Origin: Prunus persica
Taxonomy: Eukaryota > Streptophyta > Magnoliopsida > Rosales > Rosaceae
Length of the DNA stretch: 64,000 bases
Direction of reading: 5' to 3'
Assembly: GCF_000346465.2 (NCBI RefSeq)
Contig: NC_034010.1
Coordinates: forward strand, 28,498,787-28,562,786
In this document: in pieces, positions 1 through 9,145 of the stretch
Layout of the letters: every line of letters begins with the position of its first letter
Position numbering within the stretch: position 1 is the stretch's first letter
Translations under genes and position numbers: made by a program
Notes under the pieces: model-generated
What the model saw: only the letters and a program-made list of their open reading frames with translations
The model's database searches: none
Told to the model about the DNA's origin: nothing

Positions 1-175
1 AAATTAAATTTTGGGTGTGAAAGGAACCATCAGGATATTGTCTACAAGGAGCTTTTAAGGGTTTTTTGTTGCATTTTTTTATTTGAAAGAGGTAACTAGT
101 GGAACTCAATAGCAGTTCATGAGTTTGGAATAGATGCTATGTGGGTGCCGCCAATTAATGGATAGTACTTTGCAG
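1..175 (+). other. Intron/upstream part of the HD-ZIP IV gene
   Basis: No coding segment is recognised here. The stretch ends in a splice acceptor (AG at 174-175), immediately followed by reading frame that continues the START domain of the HD-ZIP IV gene. It is therefore most likely intron, with the 5' exons (homeodomain, zipper and first half of START) lying left of the window. A short in-frame extension of the following exon begins at 134, but splicing at 175/176 gives the better family match. Confidence 0.6.
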
Positions 176-1251
176 GTGACTTGGATAGAACACTCTGAAT
201 ACGATGAGAATACCGTGCACCACCTCTTCTGGCAATTACTACGTTCAGGTATGGGCTTCGGTGCACAGAGGTGGCTTGCCACTCTGCAAAGGCAATGTGA
301 GTGCCTGGCATTCCTCATCTCCTCTACCAACTCAATTGAAGATCATACAGGTCAGTCTACTTGCCTTCTTTTACATTTTCTGACAAATATGTGAAGTTTT
401 ATGTTCTGACAAATACCTATATTCGACAGGGTTAGGTACCAATGGTAAAAAAAGCATGTTAAAGCTGGCACAACGTATGATCGATAACTTCTGTGCCGGG
501 GTTTCTGCCTCATCTGTGCGCAAGTGGGACAAACTGTGCGTTAATAATGTTAGTGAAGATTTGAGGGTTATGGCCCGGAAGAGTGTGGATGACCCTGGTG
601 AGCCTGCTGGGATCGTGTTGAGTGGCTCGACATCTGTTTGGCTACCAGTATCAAGGCATAGGCTGTTTGATTTTTTGCGAGATGAACAATTAAGGGATCA
701 ATGGGACGTTTTATCCAAAACTCATAAAATGCAACTCATGCTTCGCATTGCCAAGTCCCAAGGAGGTGGCAACTGTGTTTCTCTCCTTCGTGCCAATGTG
801 AGTGGTTGCTAAGTCTCTACTCGTAATCCTCCCCCTGTGCACCTGTTGTTTCATTGTGTGTATGTTACTTTGCCAATTTCAGGTGATAGATGCCAATGAG
901 AATACCATGCTGATGTTACAAGAGTCGTGGAGCGACGCTTCAGGCGCACTTGTAGTGTATGCACCGGTTGACCCGGCATCAATGAGTGCCGTGATGCGCG
1001 GTGGAGATTCTGCCTATGTTGCTCTCCTACCATCAGGGTTTGCAATCCTCCCTGGTGGTCCACCTGGCTATGGTATGGTCAAAACTGAAGGCAATGGCTG
1101 CGACGATGGTGGATGTTTTCTGACTGTTGGATTCCAAATTTTGGGGAGTAACTATCCTGCAGCCAAGCTCGATGTGCAGTCGATTAATACAGTTAACACC
1201 CTCGTCTCGCACACAATTGAGAAGATAAAATCGGCCCTTCAAGTACCATAA
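176..1251 (+). CDS. HD-ZIP IV homeobox-leucine zipper protein, 3' part (START/HD-SAD region)
   Basis: C-terminal part of a class IV homeodomain-leucine zipper transcription factor, a nuclear regulator of epidermal cell fate in its family. Three exons are visible: 176-350, 430-797 and 883-1251, with GT-AG junctions and frame preserved across both introns. The first exon encodes the end of the START domain ([11 protein letters not shown], then [20 protein letters not shown]). The others encode the HD-START-associated domain ([45 protein letters not shown]) and the conserved C-terminus ([13 protein letters not shown]). About 303 residues are in the window. The homeodomain and zipper lie upstream, so the subtype is uncertain. 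The ending (SALQVP) is closer to the HDG11/12 side than to ATML1/PDF2 by memory only. No frame breaks are seen. Confidence 0.93.
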
Positions 1252-1858
1252 TGTTAGTGCTTGACAACCATGCTTTTATTTTGTTACCTTCTTTTTGCTT
1301 TTGATGGTTTGGGAAAAGAAAAAGGGATATATGGGGAAACATAGAAGATTAGAATGGGATAGTAAGGAGCTCGAGATGAAACGTTTCGCACACAGGGGTT
1401 TCGAGTCAAGAACGAACCGCATGTGGAGAATTATTATGTGGTAAACTGCTTAATCTGGTCTGGTTTTGAAATAAAAACAAGAGTTGAAGAGTGGTGGTTC
1501 GGGTATTGACTCAGTGGACCTGCGGGGTAGGCTCAGCTCTGCCTTTTGTGTTTTGTTAAATTATCGATACCATACAGAGTTGTGACATTGAAAACAACCT
1601 TTTTGGCTAATGGTTTTATTTTGAACTTGGATGTTGAAATGGCTGGGTCTGTCTCTTTAATTTCCCTCGACTCCTTCTTTATGCTTTTTTCGGTTTGGTC
1701 CCTCTACCTAACCCTTTTTTGTGTTGGGGAAAATGTTACAATTAAAATATGTTTTGCTAAATTACTTCTCTCTTTTCTGTCAAAAATTTCTAAGTTTACT
1801 TAAACTTGAGGCATTTTTCTCACGCACAATTGAACTAATCTAGAAATTATTTCTTGTT
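1252..1858. other. Intergenic: 3' UTR and spacer
   Basis: Holds the 3' UTR of the HD-ZIP IV gene and AT-rich spacer. No convincing coding region or repeat is seen. Confidence 0.5.
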
Positions 1859-2241
1859 TGGGCTTTTCCTATCTCATCACCAAGGCCCAAAGATAAGGTG
1901 TGGCCCAAACTGTACCATACCATTACCATGTTCCGGCCAGGCGTGCAGCATATCGTTTCGTTTTTGATGAATTTGAAGCCCCTCAAAATCCATTTTAGGA
2001 TCTATTTTTGAAAAGTAGCCCACTGGAAATGTAGTTTTACACTTGCGCCTTATAAATTCTGGTAATTCCTTTTTTACCTGAACATCTTGTTCCTTCTTCA
2101 ATTTACACCCGCGCTGGTCCCACTTAATAGTTTTCTCTGCGGTCGTCTCCTCCTCCTCCTCCTCCGCAGCAACAAGCACACACGTGTTAACTTCTGTTGC
2201 AAACTGCATCTTCAACGCCAAAACCCTGCGCAAAACCCTAA
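1859..2241 (+). promoter_or_regulatory. Site II elements and a telo-box upstream of the PORR gene
   Basis: Three TGGGCY-type site II motifs occur within 50 bp: TGGGCT at 1859-1864, AGGCCCA at 1883-1889 and GGCCCA at 1902-1907. A telo-box AAACCCTAA lies at 2233-2241, just before the start codon. In plants, TCP factors bind site II, and the site II plus telo-box pair is typical of genes for ribosomal, replication and organelle proteins. That fits a PORR organelle RNA-binding protein. A (TCC)n run lies at about 2147-2164. Binding is inferred from the motifs only. Confidence 0.5.
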
Positions 2242-2259
2242 GCCCCCAGTAGAGCTAAA

Positions 2260-3606
2260 ATGCACATATTTTTAGCTTATTCGTCCAATTTCTTCAAAAC
2301 CAGATCCAAAACTCTGAAACCCATCACATTCATCCTCTTGAATCTCACTTCCACAAGACCCATGTCCCAGTCCACCTCCATACCCAAGAAGCAAGAAAGA
2401 GTCCGAGACCATGGCTACGACAATTACATGGAGGTTGAGAAGAAGACCCGCAAGGTCCACAAATTCCAGGACCTCATTCTCTCCCAGCCTAACCAAGTCA
2501 TCCAAATCTCCCGCCTCGACCTCCTCGCTCGCCGCCTCGGTTTCAAACAGAACGAAGCTGGTGCTTTCGTCCTCAAATTCCCTCATGTCTTTGAGATTTA
2601 CGAGCACCCAGTTCAGAGAATCCTTTATTGTCGCTTAACCCGAAAAGCCCACCTCCAGATTGAGCAGGAAAAGAAGGCTCTCATCGACCAAATCCCTGAC
2701 GCCGTGACCTGTCTCAGAAAACTTTTGATGATGTCTAACACCGGCCGGCTCCGCCTCGAGCATGTTCGGATTGCAAGGGCTGAATTTGGGCTGCCTGATG
2801 ATTTCGAATACTCGGTAATTATCAAGTACCCTCAGTATTTTAGACTGTTCGATGCGCAGGAAACTAGGAATAAGTACATTGAGGTTGTTGAGAAAGACCC
2901 GAGTTTATCTGTGTGTGCTATAGAGAAGCTTAGGGAGATAGAGTATAGGGAAAAAGGAATTGATGCTGAGGATATAAGGTTCTCATTCATTGTGAATTTT
3001 CCACCCGGGTTTAAGATAGGAAAGTATTATAGGATTGCAGTGTGGAAATGGCAGAGAGTTCCTTATTGGTCACCGTATGAGGATGTTTCCGGTTATGACT
3101 TGAGGTCACTTGAGGCTCAGAAGAGAATGGAGAAGAGAGCAGTTGCTGTGATTCATGAGTTGTTGTCGTTAACGGTGGAGAAGAAGATTACATTGGAGAG
3201 GATTGCCCACTTTAGGATGGCTATGAATTTGCCAAATAAGTTGAAAGAATTTCTTCTTCAGCACCAGGGTATTTTCTATATTTCAACTAGAGGAAATCAT
3301 GGGAAGCTTCATACAGTGTTTCTTAGGGAGGCTTATAAGAAGGGTGAGTTGATAGAGCCGAATGATTTGTATTTGGCGAGAAGAAAATTGGCTGAGTTGG
3401 TTTTAATAAGCCCGAGGAAGGCAAAAGTGGATAGGGAATTGGTTAGTTACCACAGAGATTGGGAGGATGATGAGAGAGGGCATATTAGAAGAGACCATGT
3501 TGAGAATTCTTTTGAAGATTTTGGAGGCAGGAACACCGTTGGGCAGGATAGGGGCGTGGATGATGATATGAACTCAGATATGGGTGGTGATTATGACTCC
3601 GATTGA
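2260..3606 (+). CDS. PORR domain protein (plant organelle RNA recognition), intronless
   Basis: Predicted organellar RNA-binding protein of the PORR (formerly DUF860) family. Characterised members (WTF1, RPD1, WTF9) bind and help splice group II introns in chloroplasts or mitochondria. The gene is one uninterrupted 448-codon frame, as is common for PORR genes. Residues 1-45 are basic and Ser/Thr/Phe-rich with few acids, suggesting a transit peptide. The PORR domain runs from about 60 to 385, with the family-type blocks KVHKFQDLILSQP, LLARRLGFKQNEAGAFVLKFPHVFEIY, LRLEHVRIARAEFGLP and the later FSFIVNFPPGFKI and EFLLQHQGIFYIS. The C-terminus (from ~400) is acidic and Gly/Asp-rich. The target organelle and intron are not known. 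A second Met at about residue 35 could be an alternative start, but it would lose most of the transit-like region. Confidence 0.92.
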   Translation: MHIFLAYSSNFFKTRSKTLKPITFILLNLTSTRPMSQSTSIPKKQERVRDHGYDNYMEVEKKTRKVHKFQDLILSQPNQVIQISRLDLLARRLGFKQNEAGAFVLKFPHVFEIYEHPVQRILYCRLTRKAHLQIEQEKKALIDQIPDAVTCLRKLLMMSNTGRLRLEHVRIARAEFGLPDDFEYSVIIKYPQYFRLFDAQETRNKYIEVVEKDPSLSVCAIEKLREIEYREKGIDAEDIRFSFIVNFPPGFKIGKYYRIAVWKWQRVPYWSPYEDVSGYDLRSLEAQKRMEKRAVAVIHELLSLTVEKKITLERIAHFRMAMNLPNKLKEFLLQHQGIFYISTRGNHGKLHTVFLREAYKKGELIEPNDLYLARRKLAELVLISPRKAKVDRELVSYHRDWEDDERGHIRRDHVENSFEDFGGRNTVGQDRGVDDDMNSDMGGDYDSD

Positions 3607-3954
3607 TGAGGATGATCATTGTTATAAAAGTATGGATGCAAAGGATGTCCATGTGAGACGGAATTGGTATTTGCTACTTGAGTCATCACAGTCATGGAAA
3701 TTGCAATGAGTAGGTGGAGAATCGACAATGACATCATCTAACCTTGAGTGTATTTGAAACACGGTGATTGAGGGTATCATTTATGGCAAGCAGGATTTCT
3801 TTTTCATGGACAACACCTCAGATGGAGTTGGATTCTTGAAAATTCGTGGGCAAAGTTTTGATGCCAGATAGCCTTGTCGTCATCTTCAGAACTCAAAGAG
3901 ATCCGAGAAAGTTTGAGGTGAGTTACAAATTTTGAAAGTGGCCATTTGGTCACT

Positions 3955-4746
3955 ACCATGCTGTTCTACCTTATCAATCTGAACGAAACAACTTGGAAGC
4001 ATATAAAGAAAATGAAGTTGAGCACGAGTCTTTAAGAATTGGAAGAGATTTGCTTTAGGAGATTGCTCGTGCAACTTTCTGAATTTAACTTAAACCATGG
4101 CCACTAATACTTTGTCTAATGTTGTGTTTGTAAAAGTTATACTGATTATAAACTGCAATAGAATGGATTCTTCTGCAACCCCTTGATCCAGAAGTTAATA
4201 AATAATGAACGTGGACTCATGAAGTCTTCTGTTTGTGTAATTGCATTCAAATGGTTCTGAAATCTCAGGTGAATGTTAGGTGAACAGAATCTGAGTTGAA
4301 ATTATTCAATATTGTGCCATGCATTGCCGCTGGACGGTTTCAGTTTGTGAACCATGCTGTTCTACCTTATCAATCTGAACGAAACAATTTGGAAGCGTAT
4401 AAAGAAAATGAAGTTGAGCACGAGTCTTTAAGAATTGGAAGAGATTTGCTTTAGGAGATTGCTCGTGCAACTTTCTGAATTTAACTTAAACCATTGCCAC
4501 TAATACTTTGTCTAATGTTGTGTTTGTAAAAGTTATACTGATTATAAACTGCAATAGAATGGATTCTTCTGCAACCCCTTGATCCAGAAGTTAAGAAATA
4601 ATGAACGTGGACTCATGAAGTCTTCTGTTTGTGTAATTGCATTCAAATGGTTCTGAAATCTCAGGTGAATGTTAGGTGAACAGAATCTGAGTTGAAAATT
4701 TTCAATATTGTGGCATGCATTGCCGCTGGACGGTTTCGGTTTGTGA
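3955..4746. repeat. 396-bp tandem duplication downstream of the PORR gene
   Basis: Two head-to-tail copies, 3955-4350 and 4351-4746, each exactly 396 bp and starting ACCATGCTGTTCTACC. They differ at roughly ten single bases with no indels seen by eye (for example CAACTTGG/CAATTTGG and TTAATAAAT/TTAAGAAAT). The near identity and equal length point to a recent unequal exchange or replication slippage in the 3' flank. Neither copy has a meaningful reading frame. Confidence 0.92.
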
Positions 4747-6058
4747 ATCATTTCTCCAAATTTGTAGAATATCTGTTCTTTGACTTGAAACTTGTTTGTT
4801 CATGACTAAGAAACACTGAGATGAATGAACGGGAAACACTGAACCACTATAGTACCAATTCATGTTAGGGAAGTGAAGAAGAATACACTGCCAGTGGAGA
4901 AGGATTTGTGATTTTCAGCAGAACCAGTTGGGCTTGTGGGCATGCAGATCAATGGGTACCCGGGTACTTTTGCAAAAATGAAATGGGGGTTTCCATTTGA
5001 GGTCAACTTTTAAAAAGTTTATCGGACTTGGACCAGGAGTATATACGTCTCAAGTGTTTGGACTTAAATTACATGTCATTAATTGGGGAGAGCATTTTTG
5101 TTCACAACTTTAATTTAAGGTGTATCCTCATCATTCTTTTCAACACCTGATACGTGTTCATATTCATAATCATAATTTCATAAATACAAAGTAAAATATT
5201 AACCATGAATAAAAAGGTAAGAATATACATTGAGTTAAAGTGGTGAAGAAACATATTTCTTTAATTGAACCAAGTGAGTTTTATTTTTGTTCAATCGGAC
5301 TCGTGAATATCTCCCAAGTACAATGGGCAATGGGGTCTTTTAACAAATGAAACAACACCAATCCATATGCATTGAAGAGATGAAGCAAAAGAAAAAAATA
5401 TAGTGAAGATCGTTATTGTGATAATTAAACAAACATGATTTTGTTTTGGTTTAAAAAAAAAAAACTGTAGTCATGTTAGTAAATGTGCATATAAATGCAT
5501 GAAAGGAGAAATAGCCGCCAACATGATCTACTCAAGTAAAAATATAACTTGACTTGCAAATTAATCGTCCCATCTAGGTTGCTCTTCCAGTCCTTGCCAC
5601 CGGTGCCTTTTTTTGTCATGTTGATTGCTCTATCCACCCAAAAGCCCTAGCTAGCTAGGTTTTCCCATTTTTCAAGGCTCGCTTTTTTATGCTATATATA
5701 TTTTTTTTTTAATTACACACAAGTTGTTTCACTTGGGCCACAGCACCAGCCACGCAGCCTATGGGTCCAAATAGGAGATTTGGGCCCTGAACGGGGTTTA
5801 GGCTATTAGTCCAAATATGAGAATTCGAGGGTTTAGCCCATTGGTCCAGCCTCAACTGAGTTACCTGGTTTCTATGTGGATAACTCACACATATTCTGGG
5901 TTTTGTAGAAAATGTGGTACCAATCTTCGAACCCAAGACCACTAGGAGTTAGTGCAAGCGCACTTAAACACAAGGGCAGGTAGAAGGCCAGTTGACTCAT
6001 ATATTTTCTCATTTTGTTGCTTAGTATATTTCCCTTTTCACTTTATTTTGTGTTATAG
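4747..6058. other. Intergenic, with repeat-like DNA near 5710-5990
   Basis: AT-rich spacer without a supported gene. The stretch 5710-5990 has a different texture (moderate GC, phrases such as TTCGAACCCAAGACCACTAG) common in degraded plant transposon ends, but no terminal structure could be defined. Confidence 0.35.
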
Positions 6059-6166
6059 GAGAAGGAACTGCGATTGAAGCAACAATATGTCTTTGTCTTA
6101 GCATCCATACAAGACATAATTCGGAGATTTAAAGAGGCTCACAGTAACTTTGATGAATTTTCAGAG
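6059..6166 (+). pseudogene. Orphan exon resembling alpha-glucan (starch/glycogen) phosphorylase
   Basis: A single exon-like piece preceded by a good acceptor (TTGTGTTATAG at 6048-6058) reads [20 protein letters not shown] and then [16 protein letters not shown]. The pattern LRLKQQY...[10 protein letters not shown] is the hallmark of a conserved helix segment in glycogen/starch phosphorylases. The frame stops three codons later (GTG GTC TAA) and no neighbouring phosphorylase exons are found on either side. It is best read as a captured or left-over gene fragment. It could also be the edge of an old phosphorylase pseudogene whose other exons were lost. The identity rests on motif memory, not on a search. 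Confidence 0.55.
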
Positions 6167-6508
6167 GTGGTCTAAGTCTTAACATAATAATCACACAGTT
6201 GCAGCCTTGAGAGACAAAAAATCTGAAATATTGTTCGTGTAAAAATCTGGTTGTATGGAGTTGTTAGGACTCTGAAGTATTGATAAAGTGATGAGCATTT
6301 TCCTGGGTTGATTGGTTGATTGAAGAAAAGGGAAGGAAAGAAAGGATTTTGAGGAAATGGAGAGAGGAAGAAAGAGAGGAAATTCTCTATAAAGGAAGAA
6401 ACAAAGGATTCTGACTATTTCAAGACTTTAGATTGGTTTATCTTTGTTTGTAGTCAGGCATAAAACCTAGGTTTTCTTTAAAGTCTGGAAAAAAAAAAAA
6501 AAATAACC

Positions 6509-6795
6509 GTATAGCCGGACGGCTATATGATTTAAATATTTGAATATATTTTCACATATAATAAAATAAAATAAAAAGTATAGCCGATCGGTTATACTGT
6601 TTCAAGTCTGAAAAAAAACAGTATAGCCGTGCGGATCAATATCAAGTATAGCCGCCCGACTATACTACTTTTAAAGAAACAATAAAACCGAGTATAGCCG
6701 TTGGCTATACTATTTTAAAAAAGAAATCAGGAAAAACAGCTATTTTTATTTTTTTGAAAAAGAACCCGCCTAGCGAATAGAGCCGAGCGGCTATA
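6509..6795. repeat. Palindrome array A (GTATAGCCG-NN-CGGCTATAC family)
   Basis: Cluster of full or damaged copies of the 20-bp palindrome GTATAGCCGNNCGGCTATAC. They start near 6509 (centre GA), 6578 (AT, one arm changed), 6621 (half copy), 6646 (CC), 6692 (single-base centre region) and 6776 (damaged left arm). Spacers are A/T-rich, with ATTTAAATATTTGAATAT-like stretches also found in arrays B and C. The arms keep their CpGs in otherwise very AT-rich DNA. No coding role is apparent. Confidence 0.85.
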
Positions 6796-6926
6796 CTATT
6801 TTTATATCAGAAGTCCAGGTTTTCACTGCCACTGCAACCCAGGTATCAAAAAAAGTTTCTTTCTTTCAAAAATATCAAAACAAGAAGAAAGAGTTTATAA
6901 AATCCGAGATACGGGAAAAAGCATAC

Positions 6927-7111
6927 TCAGGGAGGAGACGAAAGGCGGTGAGGGTGTCCTGGAAGATGAGCGATTGAAGATTCTTGGGAATTTTCTTGTA
7001 AGCGCCTCTGAGAATTAAGCTCAGCTTTTTACAGGCTAACGGGTACCTGTGAATTCTTGGTAAAGACTCTTTCAAGCCAAGTTTCTGGTATCTCTCTAAT
7101 GGTTTTGACAT
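6927..7111 (-). pseudogene. Orphan first exon of an unrecognised plant gene
   Basis: On the minus strand an ATG at 7111 opens a 61-codon frame (MSKPLERYQKLGLKESL, then HRYPLACKKLSLILRGAYKK and IPKNLQSLIFQDTLTAFRLL). It is followed in phase by a plausible donor (GA|GTATGC, GT at 6926-6925). The composition looks like genuine protein rather than noise: balanced charges, amphipathic Leu spacing and no low complexity. Downstream, where the next exon should be, lies palindrome array A, and no continuation was found. A purine-rich leader (7125-7150) precedes the ATG. It may be a gene fragment in the same mosaic as its neighbours, or a gene whose intron has been invaded. No function is proposed. Confidence 0.45.
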
Positions 7112-7342
7112 GCTTTGTGTGATTCAAAGGCACAGGGGAGAGAGAGAAGAAAGTTCCTTCAGATATTCCAAATTTACAACAATTCTGATTGGCTGAGAAG
7201 CAAAGTTGGGCTGTTTAGTCCTTATGGGCTGCTGATTCGATTGGCCTACTCATTTTTCTTAAATAGCCTCTAGGGCTCCACTTTTGACCACCTCTGATAT
7301 TCCTATTGTCTTCTTCTTCCTCTTCCCCTTCTGATCCTATTT

Positions 7343-7920
7343 GGGTATCAGAGCTTGGTTCCGAGAACATGGGGCAAAACCCTATTTCTCCACAAGAAAT
7401 GGGTTCCCTAGAGTTGGAGCTACAACTCCACAAAGAAAAACTCAGGCTTCGCTTCAGGAGCTACAGAACTCCATAAACTCCATGGCCTCCGCACAAACTC
7501 ACTTCCAGCAAATGCTTCTGGAAGAAATCCGACAACTTAGAGTTGGGTTTGAACAATCAAGAACAAAGGATGGGTCCTCCTCACAATGAACCTGAACTTC
7601 CCTGTGTTTCACGGAGGAAACGACAACCCAGTAGACTGGCTCTCCCTCGCGGAGCTTTACTTCAAGTACCTCAAGACTCCGAGGAGAAGAAAGTGGAGAT
7701 TGCGTCCCTTCACTTACAGAGGGATGCGATTCCATGGATGTCAGACTTGTACGAGCCCTACCACAGCTTGGATTCATGGTCGCCGTTTGTGGTGAAATTT
7801 TTGAAGTTCTTTGGGCCTGGAGAGTGCATCGATATAGAGATTGCGGTGAGCAACCATAAGCGAACGGGTTCAGTGAAAGAGTACACAACAGAGTTCCTGA
7901 GGCTTTACTCTGTCATGGAA
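7343..7920 (+). mobile_element. Degenerate LTR-retrotransposon remnant: primer-binding site and gag
   Basis: GGTATCAGAGC at 7344-7354 matches the plant initiator-Met tRNA primer-binding site, with a purine/pyrimidine-biased stretch upstream as expected at an LTR end. After it, gag-like coding appears in shifting frames. One frame holds SLQELQNSINSMASAQTHF, the next FPVFHGGNDNPVDWLSLAEL, and a third EEKKVEIASLHLQ and SVKEYTTEFLRL. These match the retrotransposon gag domain of Ty3/gypsy-type elements. At least two frameshifts and a stop separate the pieces. The frame ends abruptly at a poly-A run where palindrome array B begins. No protease, RT or integrase is seen, so the copy is dead. Confidence 0.8.
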
Positions 7921-7934
7921 GAAAAAAAAAAACG

Positions 7935-8245
7935 GTATAGCCGTCCGGCTATTATTATTTCAAAACAGTACAGCCGTCCGGCTATACTTTTTAAACTCTG
8001 GAAAAAAGTTAGCCGTACGGCGACACTGGTCGGATAAAAAATAGTACAGCCGCGCGGCTATACTGTTTGAAGTATTAAAAAATAAAACAGTATAGCCGTA
8101 CGGCTATACGATTTATTATTAGTCTTTTTAAATTAGTATATCCGCCCGGCTATGCGATTTAAATATTCGGATATATTCTAACGTATAGCCGCGCGGCTAT
8201 ACTATTTTTTATTTTTTATTTTTAAAAAAAGTATAGCCGCACGGT
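7935..8245. repeat. Palindrome array B (same family as array A)
   Basis: Copies start at about 7935 (centre TC), 7968 (TC), 8008 (damaged), 8044 (CG), 8090 (TA, perfect), 8136 (CC, two arm changes), 8183 (CG, perfect) and 8231 (half). Start-to-start spacing is rather even, 33-48 bp, and settles at 46-48 bp in the second half. Spacers share ATTTAAATATTCGGATAT-like AT blocks with the other arrays. The array directly abuts the truncated gag remnant. Confidence 0.88.
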
Positions 8246-9145
8246 TTCAGGTTTGCTTGTTTCTTCTTAACGCAGTTATTTATTGCTTATTTATAATAAA
8301 TTTTGAATATGTAATGCATTGTAATCATGCCTTAATTACAAACTTTAGGATTTTGGAGTATAATAATCATGCCTTAATTCATTTTAGGTGTATTCTCTTC
8401 TCCCCCACTTGAGAATATCCCAGTATATTATGTATTTATCAGTCACCAAATATGACTTAATACTAAATTAATGTTAATCTTCCAGTTGTTGTAGCTGTAT
8501 GTGGGGGGAGTCTTGCTTCTACTTCCACAAAACGATCCCTGTTTTTTGCGGATTTTGCATTAACAAATAGTTGACTAACAGACAACTTGGCTTCTCATCA
8601 TGTTGTGTCATTTTGCCTTCAACAATATTATCCCAGGGCAGTTGAAGATTGACGGTGTAATAAGATGCCCAAGTCCGATGGGATATCAATTTATCAATAT
8701 TTTTTTACACAAACAGATGAATTTTATGTGAAATTTTATTTGTTAATTTGGTTGATTATCAGTAATTAAAGGTTATCAGTACTTTGTACATGGCCATGTC
8801 CATTTAAATATAAATATATTTGAGTAGATTACCCATTGATGTACGTTTCTATTCATGTAGTTTTCAGCTTGGTTTGACTTAAAATTTATACTCATGATGA
8901 GTCATGCCATCTTTCATTATCCTATTTATTTGTTCAACAATTGATATGAAAAAGCTTGATATCATATTCAAAGCAAACCATGTGCCTGTTGTTTCGATTA
9001 GAGAAGTACAATTTGGTAATTAGCTCAAAAGGAAAGAGAGCTCATGGCTTGTGTTTATATAAGGCTTGTGCATTACAAAGTGCCAGAAGAGAACATCATA
9101 TAGTTGAACTGTTCTCCATCATTTGTGTTTCTGCTCCAAAATTTT
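8246..9145. other. Intergenic upstream of the SLAH3-like gene
   Basis: AT-rich spacer presumably holding the promoter and leader of the anion-channel gene. No repeat or coding frame beyond short chance frames is supported. Confidence 0.4.

Noticed and set aside
7543..8037. 164-codon frame across the gag remnant and palindromes
   Set aside because: It mixes a wrong frame of gag, the right frame of gag and translated palindromes; not a real protein.
7935..8245. Resemblance of the evenly spaced palindromes to a CRISPR array
   Set aside because: The genome is a plant, repeats are only 20 bp and degenerate, spacers are AT-rich and related to each other, and no cas genes exist. It is a eukaryotic repeat family.
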